Under the pieces are notes generated by a model. It did not search any database and was not told where the DNA came from. It saw nothing but the letters and a program-made list of their open reading frames with translations. A stretch of 64,000 bases of DNA from DAOUBP01 sp034432655 (lineage in GTDB: Bacteria; Chloroflexota; Anaerolineae; CG2-30-64-16): positions 1 through 64,000 of the forward strand of contig DAOUBP010000157.1 of assembly GCA_034432655.1 (NCBI GenBank). The letters are read 5' to 3'. Both the position numbers and the translations under genes were made by a program. Within the stretch, counting starts at the first letter, position 1. Every line of letters starts with the position of its first letter. Positions 22,662 through 31,776 of the stretch are shown here, piece by piece.

Positions 22662-23888
22662 TTATTCCAGCGTGAGGCGCGTCACGCGCCAGTGGACGTC
22701 GGCCGTGACCTGTTGGTTGGCGATGCTGATCAAGCGGGCCACAACCCAGCGGGGCTCGCTTGCACCGTTGAAGACAACTGCAGCCTGCACTACAGCTTCT
22801 TCGGCACCGCACCACCATTTGGCGTCCTCCGAGTCTTGCACCATATCGAGGGGGCACTCCGCACCCTGGCCGGGGATTGCGACAACCACGCCCTGATTGA
22901 TCACCGAGACGATCCGCAACGGCTGGCGGTTGGCTGTGCCCAAGGCGGCCAGGCCAGGATCCAGGAAAGCATTCTTGGTCAGAAAGCTATTACCGGTGGG
23001 GCTGCCGTCAGACCTCGGGTTGGCGCCACGCAATAAAGCGACGAGCACGGCTTCGGGGTAGACCGGATCGTTGGGCGTGCCGAAACAGAAGTCAATGGTG
23101 AAACCGGAGGTCTTCTCTATGAAATTCAGCTCCTCCAACTCCCCCGAGCGTTCAAAACGCCTTACTTCGCAGAGCAAGCTACGGTGGTTCGCCAGTCGGT
23201 CGTAAGTGGTCACCTCGGTGACTGGCGTCGCAGGATCGGTGGCCCCGGGAGCGTCTACGCGAGCATTCCCGATGAAATGCACACCCTGGTATCCCTCCTG
23301 AGGGTTTCGCCAGCGGAAGATGGAGAGGCGGGTGGGCAGCGGTAAATAGCTGTAACCCAGAAAATACAGCTCCTCAGCGCGGCACTGGGTGGTGGCCCTC
23401 CGATCCGCCCTCTGCCCCGGTGCATAAGGATAGAATTTGACATCGGTCTCGCCCAGGTAACCCTGGCCCTTGCCGAGATAGTAGTCCGGCAACAACTTAT
23501 AGGGCACCAGGAGGGCGGGGCGATACGGGCTGAGGTTGCCCAGCGCCTGGGGTACCCGGTTGACCTGTGCATCGTACACCACACCGCCGATGAGGCTATA
23601 GCCGACCTGGCCTCCGCGCGCCGCGTAAACGTTGGTCACTGCTGAATTATCGTACCGATAGAGCACCAGCCACTCGGTTTCATCATCGCGATCCAGATCG
23701 CACGCCTGCGGTTGTCCATCCAACGGCGTCCAACTGTCAGGAATGATCTTGCGCAGCTCGATGGGGATTTGGGCCTGCTGCGAGGTGAGCGCGCCCAGGA
23801 GCCCGCGCTGGCGCAGCAACAACACCAGGATCAAAACCAGCACGATCAAGATAATCGCGAAGATGATGCCGCTGCGTCCTTTGGGCAT
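22662..23888 (-). CDS. Membrane-anchored extracytoplasmic protein, unknown function
   Basis: A 408-residue protein I do not recognise. One strong transmembrane helix lies near the N-terminus (about residues 8-25, IIFAIILIVLVLILVLLL) after a basic start, so the remaining ~380 residues are outside the membrane. The first part of that domain has an Asp-rich strand CDLDRDDETEWLVLYRYD (about residues 63-80), which resembles FG-GAP or propeller blades. Scattered Cys in the second half may form disulfides. It follows lon by 30 bases and is probably cotranscribed with folC and lon. Confidence 0.65.
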   Translation of the reverse strand: MPKGRSGIIFAIILIVLVLILVLLLRQRGLLGALTSQQAQIPIELRKIIPDSWTPLDGQPQACDLDRDDETEWLVLYRYDNSAVTNVYAARGGQVGYSLIGGVVYDAQVNRVPQALGNLSPYRPALLVPYKLLPDYYLGKGQGYLGETDVKFYPYAPGQRADRRATTQCRAEELYFLGYSYLPLPTRLSIFRWRNPQEGYQGVHFIGNARVDAPGATDPATPVTEVTTYDRLANHRSLLCEVRRFERSGELEELNFIEKTSGFTIDFCFGTPNDPVYPEAVLVALLRGANPRSDGSPTGNSFLTKNAFLDPGLAALGTANRQPLRIVSVINQGVVVAIPGQGAECPLDMVQDSEDAKWWCGAEEAVVQAAVVFNGASEPRWVVARLISIANQQVTADVHWRVTRLTLE

Positions 23889-23918
23889 GGATCAACTCCA
23901 AATCTGAGCGCGCCGGGT

Positions 23919-26471
23919 CTAGGCCGCGGCCGGCAACGCCGCATTGCCGTCAGACGACGGCGCTTCAACGGCGGGTGCCGTTATCCCTTTCCTGCGCCGG
24001 GCACGCCGCGCGGCCCCGACCTGTGGCGCATCCGCCACGGGCGGCAGCAGCACGCGCGGCAAGATCTCCTCCATCCGATCCACCAGGACCAGCTCCAGCT
24101 CGCGCTGCACCTGGCGCGGCACGTCAACCAGGTCCTTCTGATTGCGCCGGGGGATCACCACCGTCTTCATGTGCATACGGTGGGCGGCCATCAATTTCTC
24201 TTTAAGGCCGCCGATGGGCAACACCCGGCCGCGCAGGGTGATCTCACCGGTCATCGCCACATCATGGCGGACAGGGCGACGGCTTAAAGCCGAGATCAAG
24301 GCCGCGGCCATGGTGATGCCGGCGCTGGGCCCGTCCTTGGGGATGCTCCCCTCGGGCACATGGATGTGCAGGTCAATTTTGTCGAAGTCAACCTTCTCGA
24401 TGCCGAAATCCTTCGCGTGGGCCCGGGCAAAGGTCAACGCGGCCTGAGCCGACTCCTGCATTACCTCGCCGAGCTGACCGGTTAGCAACAGACTCCCCTT
24501 GCCTGGGACCGCCGAAACCTCGACCTGCATCACATCGCCGCCCGCCTCAGTCCAGGCCAGGCCGTTGGCCACCCCCACCTCATCCGTCTCGTTGGCCAGC
24601 CACTCGGAGAATTGCGGCGGGCCCAGGAATTTGTAAACCAGGCTGGGCGTGATGCGCCGCGGCGCCTTCTTACCCTCGGCCACGCGGCGGGCAATCTTGC
24701 GGCAGATGTTAGCGATCGCCCGCTCCAGGTTACGGACCCCTGCCTCGTAAGTATACTCCCGGATCATCACGCGCAACGCGGCCGTGCTGAACTGCACCTG
24801 GCCGGGCTGCAGGCCATGGGCCTCGAGCTGCCGCGGCACCAGGAACTGCCGCGCGATGGCCAGCTTCTCCTCCTCGATATACCCCGGAAACTCGATCACC
24901 TCCAGGCGGTCACGCAGTGCTGGCGGCACCGGATCCAGGTAGTTCGCCGTGGTGATGAACATCACCTTGCTGAGATCGTAGGGCACCTCCAGGTAGTGAT
25001 CGCTGAACGCATGATTTTGTTCTGGGTCCAGCACTTCCAACAACGCCGAAGCCGGGTCCCCGCGGAAGTCCATGCCCAGCTTATCAATTTCATCCAGCAT
25101 GAAAAGCGGGTTGATGGTGCCCGCCGTGTGCATCGTCTGGATGATGCGGCCCGGCAACGCGCCGATGTACGTGCGCCGGTGCCCGCGGATTTCGGCCTCG
25201 TCGCGCACACCGCCCAGGCTCAGCCGCACGAACTTACGCCCCAAAGCCTCGGCAATGGATTTGCCCAGGCTGGTCTTGCCGGTGCCGGGCGGGCCGACAA
25301 AACACAGGATGGGACTCTTCATCTTGTCCTGGGCCAGCTTGCGCACGGCGATGTATTCCAGGATGCGCTCTTTGACCTTGGGCAAGCCGTAATGATTGCT
25401 CTCCAGGATCTTTGCCGCGCGCGCCAGGTCCAGGTTGTCCTCGGTGGCTGTGCTCCACGGTAGCTCCAACAACCAGTCTATGTAGTTGCGGACAACCGTG
25501 GTCTCCGGTGAGCCGGGCGGGATGGTAGCCAGTTTGGCGATCTCCTTTTCGGCCCGGGCGTGAGCCTCCGGAGGCAGGCCTGCCTTGGCCAGTTTCTCCC
25601 GCAACTCATTGATCTCCTGTTGGACCTCGTCCCCTTCGCCCAACTCAGATTGAATGGCGCGCATCTGCTCGCGCAGATAGTATTCGCGCTGGCTCTTGTC
25701 CACCTCCTGCTGGACCTGGGTCTGGATGCGATCCTCCAGCTCCAACACGTCCAGCTCCTGGCCCAAGATGATGCTCAGGCGCTGCAGGCGTTGGTTGGCA
25801 TCCAACATTTCCAGCAACTCCTGGCGCTGTGAAGTCTCCAGGTCCAGGACATGAGCCAGCAGATCGGCCAGGCTGCCCGGCTCCTTTTCGTTCATCGCTG
25901 CGACATAGGCGTCCTCGGGGACGTTGGGGTTGAGGCTGACGACCTTCTCAAACAGCGCCAGCACGGCGCGCATCAGCGCTTCGCTGGCCATGTCGTGGCG
26001 CTCATCTTCATACAACGGCACCCCGCGCACGCGTAGGTAAGGCTCAGTGTCTATCAGCTCGATGATCCGTACCCGTTCGATGCCCTGCACCAAGACAGTG
26101 GTACCGCCGTCAGGCATGCGCAGGATACGGCCTACCTCGACCGCAGTGCCGATGGTGTACAGGTCGGCGAGATCGGGGTTGATGATCTCAGGGTTGCGCT
26201 GCGCGACCACCAGCAGCGGCACTTCCATTTCCTCGGCCGCCTCTACGGCGCGCACCGACTGATCACGGCTCAGGAACAGCGGGGTGACCAGGTTCGGGAA
26301 CACCACCGTATCGGGCAAAGGCAGGACGGGATACTCGTTGCCCTCCAGCCCCTCCAGGTCGCGGCCAGGTGCACGCCGGGGCTCCTGCTCCTTGCGGCTG
26401 CGTCGCCGCGCCAAAAGATGAATCAACGGCCATTCAGGCACCATACGCGGGCCGATATTACGATCTAACAC
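23919..26471 (-). CDS. lon: ATP-dependent protease Lon
   Basis: An ~850-residue cytoplasmic AAA+ serine protease that degrades damaged and regulatory proteins. The N-terminal substrate-binding domain begins at YPVLPLPDTVVFPNLVTPLFL. The AAA+ module has Walker A GPPGTGKTS and Walker B LFMLDEIDKLG. The proteolytic domain carries the catalytic Ser in PKDGPSAGITMAAAL and the Lys further on (GLKEKLMAA region). The start is set at a GTG (26471) 11 bases after GGAGG; an ATG at 26510 in the same frame is an alternative. The C-terminus has a basic ~35-residue tail. It lies 50 bases downstream of folC. Confidence 0.95.
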   Translation of the reverse strand: MLDRNIGPRMVPEWPLIHLLARRRSRKEQEPRRAPGRDLEGLEGNEYPVLPLPDTVVFPNLVTPLFLSRDQSVRAVEAAEEMEVPLLVVAQRNPEIINPDLADLYTIGTAVEVGRILRMPDGGTTVLVQGIERVRIIELIDTEPYLRVRGVPLYEDERHDMASEALMRAVLALFEKVVSLNPNVPEDAYVAAMNEKEPGSLADLLAHVLDLETSQRQELLEMLDANQRLQRLSIILGQELDVLELEDRIQTQVQQEVDKSQREYYLREQMRAIQSELGEGDEVQQEINELREKLAKAGLPPEAHARAEKEIAKLATIPPGSPETTVVRNYIDWLLELPWSTATEDNLDLARAAKILESNHYGLPKVKERILEYIAVRKLAQDKMKSPILCFVGPPGTGKTSLGKSIAEALGRKFVRLSLGGVRDEAEIRGHRRTYIGALPGRIIQTMHTAGTINPLFMLDEIDKLGMDFRGDPASALLEVLDPEQNHAFSDHYLEVPYDLSKVMFITTANYLDPVPPALRDRLEVIEFPGYIEEEKLAIARQFLVPRQLEAHGLQPGQVQFSTAALRVMIREYTYEAGVRNLERAIANICRKIARRVAEGKKAPRRITPSLVYKFLGPPQFSEWLANETDEVGVANGLAWTEAGGDVMQVEVSAVPGKGSLLLTGQLGEVMQESAQAALTFARAHAKDFGIEKVDFDKIDLHIHVPEGSIPKDGPSAGITMAAALISALSRRPVRHDVAMTGEITLRGRVLPIGGLKEKLMAAHRMHMKTVVIPRRNQKDLVDVPRQVQRELELVLVDRMEEILPRVLLPPVADAPQVGAARRARRRKGITAPAVEAPSSDGNAALPAAA

Positions 26472-26521
26472 GTTCAAACCTACCTCCACACAAACACGAT
26501 CCATTCCCATTCAGTCACGAT

Positions 26522-27943
26522 TCAGTCCGGCACAGGGGTTCCGGCCGTCTCATCTTCGAACACCCAATCGTCTGGGGCAAAAGCCTCCGGATGGCGCGCG
26601 GCCCAAACCCGACGCGCCTGCGCGACCACAAAGATAGACCCTGTCACACAGATCAAATCATCGGGTTCCGCCCACGCCAGCGCTTCGGTGAGCGCGTTGT
26701 CAAGATCGGGCTGGACGCTGATGGGGCAGGCTCTGTTCACGCTGCGCACCAGGTCGGCCAGTTGAGCCGGCTGGGCCGAGCGGGGATGCCCGCTCTTGGT
26801 GACGATCACCTTGTCGGCCGGCGGGTAACCCGTTTCACTCTCCGGCGCCAGGAAGGTCCGCAACATGCCGCGGATGTCCTTGTCGGCCGAGGCGCCGAAG
26901 ACGATCGCCAGACGGCGTCGCGCGGGCCGCGGGAAGTAATTCGCCAGCGCAGCCCGCAACTTCTGCGCCGAGTCTTCATTATGGGCGCTGTCTACCACCA
27001 GCGCCGGCCGCTGGTGCAACACCTCGAAACGGCCCGGCCAACGGGCCATCGCCAGCCCCTGCCGCAGCGCCTCGTCCGAGATCTCCACCCCCTGATCCCG
27101 CAACTCGTGCAACATCGCCACCGCTACGGTGGCGTTATCCCGCTGGTGCTGGCCCAGCAGCGCGATGCGCAGCCCCGCCAGAACCGGCTGACCGCCCGGG
27201 CCGGTGATCCTCAAGTATTGGCCCGTCAGGTCGCGGCCATCAGGATCGCAAATCCAGTCCTGGCCGACAACGATAAGGCGGGCCCCGGTGTCCTGGCTCA
27301 CCCGGCGGATCACCGCCATCGCCTCGGGCTCTTGGGGCGCGCTCACCACCGGCACACCGGCTTTGATGATCCCAGCTTTCTCGAAGGCGATCAAGGACAA
27401 CGTATGGCCCAACAGCTCCATGTGGTCATAGCTCAGGCTGGTGATGGCACAGACCGCCGGGTGTACCACGTTCGTGGCATCGAGCCGGCCGCCCAGTCCC
27501 ACTTCCAGCACCGCCCACTCGACCCCTTGCTCGGCGAAAAACTGAAACGCCAGTGCCGTCATGATCTCAAACGCGGTGATGTCAGGCGTGGCGTCAATGG
27601 CCGGCCGGCAATACGCCAACAGGTCCACCAGCTGGGCCTTGGTCATCAGGGCACCGTTCACACGGATGCGCTCGCGAAACGTATGGAGATGCGGCGAGGT
27701 GAACAGGCCCGTCTTGAACCCGGCCGCGCGCAACACCGACTCCACCATGGCCGAAGTGGACCCTTTGCCTTTGGTCCCGGCGATGTGCACACACCGAAAC
27801 CTGTCTTGCGGCCGACCCAACAGCGTCAGGACGTGTTCCATCCGGCTGAGATCAAAGGTCACGGCGTTATACGGGTACCGCACCTTCTTCTCATAATTCA
27901 CATAACTAAAAATAGTATCCAGGGCATCCTGATAACGGCCCAT
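26522..27943 (-). CDS. folC: Folylpolyglutamate/dihydrofolate synthase
   Basis: A 473-residue Mur-ligase-fold enzyme that joins glutamate to folates and, in many bacteria, makes dihydrofolate. The P-loop is VHIAGTKGKGSTSAMVES (about residues 47-64), followed by LFTSPHLHTFRERIRVNG, the folate-binding block, and the metal-site VLEVGLGGRLDATNVV. The C-terminal ligase domain holds VVDSAHNEDSAQKL, where the usual DGAHN is DSAHN. GGAG is 7 bases before the ATG. It is the first gene of a folC-lon-unknown transcript. Confidence 0.93.
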   Translation of the reverse strand: MGRYQDALDTIFSYVNYEKKVRYPYNAVTFDLSRMEHVLTLLGRPQDRFRCVHIAGTKGKGSTSAMVESVLRAAGFKTGLFTSPHLHTFRERIRVNGALMTKAQLVDLLAYCRPAIDATPDITAFEIMTALAFQFFAEQGVEWAVLEVGLGGRLDATNVVHPAVCAITSLSYDHMELLGHTLSLIAFEKAGIIKAGVPVVSAPQEPEAMAVIRRVSQDTGARLIVVGQDWICDPDGRDLTGQYLRITGPGGQPVLAGLRIALLGQHQRDNATVAVAMLHELRDQGVEISDEALRQGLAMARWPGRFEVLHQRPALVVDSAHNEDSAQKLRAALANYFPRPARRRLAIVFGASADKDIRGMLRTFLAPESETGYPPADKVIVTKSGHPRSAQPAQLADLVRSVNRACPISVQPDLDNALTEALAWAEPDDLICVTGSIFVVAQARRVWAARHPEAFAPDDWVFEDETAGTPVPD

Positions 27944-28036
27944 CCAAAACGCTCCACCGGCTGATATCGCACCCCTGCGTATGCCGAAGTGTTCAAAAGA
28001 TTATTTTAGCGCAAGCAAACACAAAACACAAACGGC

Positions 28037-28065
28037 TTGCTGATTCATGCCTCTGATGGCATAAT
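28037..28065 (+). promoter_or_regulatory. Promoter of the GT-C-like membrane protein gene
   Basis: TTGCTG (28037-28042) and CATAAT (28060-28065) are separated by exactly 17 bases, just before the GTG start at 28094. This argues against an in-frame TTG at 28037 being a start codon. Confidence 0.55.
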
Positions 28066-28093
28066 CGAGGCGACAAAACGCTCCGAGGAGAAA

Positions 28094-30958
28094 GTGCGCA
28101 AACATCTTTGGGTTCTTGTGCTCTACGCCTTGCTCAGCCTGCTGCTCACCTGGCCCACGGCAGCGCACTTCAGCACCCACGTGCCCGGCGACGGCATTGA
28201 CGATCCCTCTCTCGCGTGGAACCTTTGGTGGGTCAAATATGCCCTGGTGGATCGGCCGCAGAATCCGTTTAGCTGCACCTGGCAGTTCTGGCCGATTGGG
28301 ATCAATCTGGCCTTCTATACGCTGACGGTTCTCAACGGGCTGCTCAGCGTGCCGTGGCAGGTGGTCTTCGGCGTGGTGCCCGCCTATAACATCCTGCTGC
28401 TGTCGTCGTTTGTCTTGAGCGGGCTCGGCGCCTATTTGCTGAGCCTGGATTTCCTGAAGCGTCATTCACACAGCGCGTCTGCCCACCGTCCTGCTCAGGA
28501 TGTTTCCCCAGGCCATTCTGATGGCACAAAGGGCCCAGAGAAACAAGGGGAGCTGCGGGTGCTGGCCGCCGCGTTTGTCGGCGGCGCGTTCTATGCGTTT
28601 GCGTCGGCCAAGATGTTCTACGCAGCGTTGGGCCAGGGCAACATCGCCAGCTCACAGTGGATCCCTTTTGCGGCGCTGTACATCCTGCGGGCTACCCGGG
28701 CCGACGGCAAGCCGCGGGAAGCGTGGCTGGCAGCGCTTTTCCTGATCCTCCAGGCCTACGCGGAGATGACCTATGCGTCGTTCCTGGTGGTATTTGCGGC
28801 CCTGTGCGTGTTGCGTACTGCGTACAGCGTATTGCGTACGAAATACAGAATACGAAGTGCGCAGTACGCAGTACAGAATACGGAATACACGGTACGCAAT
28901 CCGCAATCCGCAATCCCCAATCCCCAATCCATCATCCTCCGCCTTGCGCTCTTCGCCCTGATCTTCGCCGTGGGGATCGCGCCGATCCTGGCCAACATGC
29001 TGCCCGACCTGCGGGCCGAGGGCGATTTCTTCACCTCCGGGGGCGGGTTTGCCGACATCTTTTCGGCCGATCTGGCGGGCTATCTGGTGCCCACGCAGCT
29101 CCATCCGGTGTTGGGCGGCCTGGTGCGGCAGTGGTCGAACAATGCCATGCCGCAACCGGACGGCCGCCACTTCGCGGTGGATAAAGGACAGCAGATCTAT
29201 TTGGGCTATGTCGCGCTCGCCCTGGCGGGGGTGGGGGGTTGGCACGGCCGGCGCCGCGGCGGGACATGGTTCTGGGCCGCGGCGGCCGCGCTTTTCTTCC
29301 TGCTTACCCTGGGGCCCTCTTTGCGTATCGCCGGCCAGGATACCGGTATCCCCTTGCCTTTTCGGATTATGGAACAATTGCCGTTTTTCAAAGGGAACCG
29401 CTATCCCAGCCGCTACAGCGTCATGCTGTTGGTAAGCCTGGCCCCACTGGTCGCGGCGGGGGTGGATCGGGTGATTGCCTGGGCGGACCGTAGACGGCAG
29501 GCGGCAGATGGCAGATGGCGGATAGTTTCCTCTTTTCCTTTTCTCCTTCTCCTGCTCCTCCTCTTCGAGCACCTCTCCGTGCCGCTGCCCGTCTTCGACC
29601 TGCGGGTGCCAGCACTTTACGACCGGGTCGCGGCCGAGCCGGGCGATTTCGCCTTGTTGGAGCTGCCCCTGGGCTGGCGCAACGGTGCGCGTGTCGCCGG
29701 CAAGCAAGACATCGTGATCATGCAGCAGCTGTGGTATCAAACCCGACATGGCAAACGGCTGCTGGGCGGCAACACCTCGCGCAACCCGGAGTATAAGTTC
29801 CAGTATTTCAGCGAGGACCCCACTCTGGCGCGGCTTATCGCCGTGATCAACGCCGCTGACCTGCCGCAACACACTGCACTGCGCGCCGCCCTGGCTGCGC
29901 GGCCCGTCACCGAGGCCGAACGGGCCGCAGCGCGCGCCTGGGCAGCCCTGCTGGAGGTCCGCTACGTCATGGTACACCGGGACAAACTGCCTGCCGAGGC
30001 CGAGGCGTTGGCGCGTGACCTTCTGCCGCTGGACCTGGTGGCCGAGGAGGGGAGCCTGGCCCTCTACCGGCTCAGCCGACCGCTGGCCCCACCGGTGCAA
30101 TTCTTGCCCGGTAGTGACACGGGGCGGCGCGTCCTCGGCGAGGGCTGGAGCCCACCCCCGTTCGACCCCGGCCAGGCGCCGGGGCCTGTCTACGCGCAAC
30201 GGAAGGAAGCCCGCCTGCTGTTGCCGTTGCCCACAGCAGAAGCAACGCTCTTGCTGTCCGGCCAGGCGCTGACCGCCGGGCAGACCGTGACCCTGATCGT
30301 CAACGGACACCGGATCGGTACGCAACCGTGGCCGCCAGAGCCCACAGCTCTGGCGTTCACCGTGCCGGCCGACCCGACACGTCCGCCCTTGAGCGATGTG
30401 CGCTTACGCTTCGCCCGCGTCGCACCCCAGGCCGGGTTCGCCGGTGAACGCCGTGCCGTCGGGGTGCTCATCCGCAGCGCAGGCCAGGAAACAGGCGATT
30501 TCGCGCACATCTACATCGCCGGCCAGGACAGGTCACCTAACCGCCGCGGCTATAACCTGGTGGCCTTCGACCCGGGCCAGGGCCAGGTGGTGGCCGCGGC
30601 CGCCTTTGACACCCATGCCGATCCCGCCGCCGGCGCTGCGCTGGCCCGGTGGGTGGCAGCGCTGCCCGCAGGGCTGACGGTGGCGGGCGCCGTGCGCGAT
30701 GAGGCCGCGATGAACCTTACCGAGGAGGCGGTTACAGCCTTGCGCAGCCTGGGGGTGATAAACGACTTGCGCGGCCATTTCCGCTGGGGCCATGCCTTCC
30801 TGGGCCAAAAGGGCGCCGCAGCCGGCACCGCGGTCGAGGCCCTGGACGGCCTCCGGCCTGCCCAGATACAGGTCGCGCCGGCGCTCAGCGCGACCGCTGC
30901 GGCCGTGACCCTGACGCAGATCGAGATCATCCCCAGCACCACGCGAATCGTCCAGTAA
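28094..30958 (+). CDS. Large polytopic membrane protein, GT-C glycosyltransferase-like
   Basis: A 954-residue protein. The first ~500 residues hold about ten membrane helices; the first outward loop has an acidic cluster (VPGDGIDDPSLAWNLWW) as in GT-C lipid-linked-sugar transferases and YfhO-like proteins. The rest (about 510-954) is a soluble, beta-rich extracytoplasmic part. No family could be named with certainty. The GTG at 28094 has GAGG 5 bases upstream. Two heptamer repeats are read in frame: 28805-28930, giving a Tyr/Arg/Asn/Gln-rich insert before a membrane helix, and about 29493-29521. Confidence 0.7.
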   Translation: MRKHLWVLVLYALLSLLLTWPTAAHFSTHVPGDGIDDPSLAWNLWWVKYALVDRPQNPFSCTWQFWPIGINLAFYTLTVLNGLLSVPWQVVFGVVPAYNILLLSSFVLSGLGAYLLSLDFLKRHSHSASAHRPAQDVSPGHSDGTKGPEKQGELRVLAAAFVGGAFYAFASAKMFYAALGQGNIASSQWIPFAALYILRATRADGKPREAWLAALFLILQAYAEMTYASFLVVFAALCVLRTAYSVLRTKYRIRSAQYAVQNTEYTVRNPQSAIPNPQSIILRLALFALIFAVGIAPILANMLPDLRAEGDFFTSGGGFADIFSADLAGYLVPTQLHPVLGGLVRQWSNNAMPQPDGRHFAVDKGQQIYLGYVALALAGVGGWHGRRRGGTWFWAAAAALFFLLTLGPSLRIAGQDTGIPLPFRIMEQLPFFKGNRYPSRYSVMLLVSLAPLVAAGVDRVIAWADRRRQAADGRWRIVSSFPFLLLLLLLFEHLSVPLPVFDLRVPALYDRVAAEPGDFALLELPLGWRNGARVAGKQDIVIMQQLWYQTRHGKRLLGGNTSRNPEYKFQYFSEDPTLARLIAVINAADLPQHTALRAALAARPVTEAERAAARAWAALLEVRYVMVHRDKLPAEAEALARDLLPLDLVAEEGSLALYRLSRPLAPPVQFLPGSDTGRRVLGEGWSPPPFDPGQAPGPVYAQRKEARLLLPLPTAEATLLLSGQALTAGQTVTLIVNGHRIGTQPWPPEPTALAFTVPADPTRPPLSDVRLRFARVAPQAGFAGERRAVGVLIRSAGQETGDFAHIYIAGQDRSPNRRGYNLVAFDPGQGQVVAAAAFDTHADPAAGAALARWVAALPAGLTVAGAVRDEAAMNLTEEAVTALRSLGVINDLRGHFRWGHAFLGQKGAAAGTAVEALDGLRPAQIQVAPALSATAAAVTLTQIEIIPSTTRIVQ
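28805..28930. repeat. Eighteen heptamers inside a membrane-protein gene
   Basis: Eighteen unbroken 7-base units run from TGCGTAC-type through AGAATAC and GCAGTAC to GCAATCC and CCAATCC. The length, 126 bases, keeps the frame. The translated insert (residues about 238-279) falls just before a membrane helix. The last units match the CCCCAATC heptad typical of cyanobacterial STRR elements. Confidence 0.9.
29493..29521. repeat. Four heptamers inside the same membrane-protein gene
   Basis: Units GGCAGGC, GGCAGAT, GGCAGAT and GGCGGAT, encoding a short Arg/Gln/Asp-rich stretch between a membrane helix and a Leu/Phe-rich helix. Confidence 0.6.
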
Positions 30959-31013
30959 TTCGCAGTTGCATTTTGGGGTGTGATACGCTATCATGCGGCG
31001 GGCAGGAGCCCGG

Positions 31014-31661
31014 CTACCAGGGCGATACCGCTGACTCAATCGCCGGGGTCGGCGTGGGCACGACGACCCGCTCGGGACCGGATGTTTCCGGGGCTGCCGA
31101 TACGGGAGGCGCGCTCCAGCCAGTGGAACCGACGGCTGGGCCTGGCGTGGCGACAACAGCCGGGGGCGCCGACGCAGCGGCCCCTCTGGTTGTGAGGACC
31201 TGTCCCACGCGGATGACGTCCGAGCGCAAGCCGTTCCACCGCTTGAGACTGGTCACGCTCACGCCGCAGCGCCGGGCGATTTTCGCCAGGGTATCGCCCG
31301 CCCGTACCGTATAGTACAGGGGACACCCTGCGTTCCCGGGGCTGCTGGCCGCACTCACCGGCACGGCCAAGGCAGCGCCAGCCGGCATGACAAGCCGCTG
31401 GCCGGGGTAGATAATGGCGTCCAAGCGCAACCCGTTGGCCTGCGCCAGCTGAACTGTGGAGACACCACAACGCCCGGCGATTGCGGACAGGGTGTCGCCG
31501 GCACGCACCACGTAATACGGGATACAGCCGCCGGCGCGATTGATTGTCGGGCCGACGGCGCCAGGTGGGGTCGCTCTAGCCACCGACGGCAATCCGAAGG
31601 AGGCTAAGCCCGCCACGATGAGAAACGCCAACACGCCCGGCAGAGGAGAACGGTGGCTCAT
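31014..31661 (-). CDS. Secreted protein with two LysM domains
   Basis: A 215-residue exported protein. A signal peptide (basic start, hydrophobic stretch about residues 9-22, Ala-x-Ala-type end at VARA) is followed by two LysM domains, YYVVRAGDTLSAIAGRCGVS (about 48-90) and YYTVRAGDTLAKIARRCGVS (about 112-155), which bind peptidoglycan or related glycans. Paired Cys sit at matching places in both domains. The C-terminal ~60 residues are Pro/Ala/Ser-rich. The ATG at 31661 is set by AAAGGAGGA 7 bases upstream. It is divergent from the propeller-ATPase gene. Confidence 0.9.
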   Translation of the reverse strand: MSHRSPLPGVLAFLIVAGLASFGLPSVARATPPGAVGPTINRAGGCIPYYVVRAGDTLSAIAGRCGVSTVQLAQANGLRLDAIIYPGQRLVMPAGAALAVPVSAASSPGNAGCPLYYTVRAGDTLAKIARRCGVSVTSLKRWNGLRSDVIRVGQVLTTRGAAASAPPAVVATPGPAVGSTGWSAPPVSAAPETSGPERVVVPTPTPAIESAVSPW

Positions 31662-31776
31662 GGACTTGTCCTCCTTTGAAGATGACGTTCGCCGCCCATG
31701 TGCAGGGTCTTGTAGGTGCATTCCGTCATCTAAAATAACTATATCACATTTCAATTCAGATTACAATAGCATTTAT

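Noticed and set aside
26369..27964. 531-residue plus-strand reading frame
   Set aside because: It is antisense to folC and the start of lon, with His/Arg/Gln-rich content typical of high-GC shadow frames.
28037..28093. Upstream extension of the GT-C-like protein to a TTG at 28037
   Set aside because: The TTG coincides with a -35 box at exact spacing from CATAAT, and GTG 28094 has a ribosome site.
28652..30325. 557-residue minus-strand reading frame
   Set aside because: It is the antisense shadow of the GT-C-like membrane protein gene; composition is Arg/Gln-rich and no domain is recognisable.
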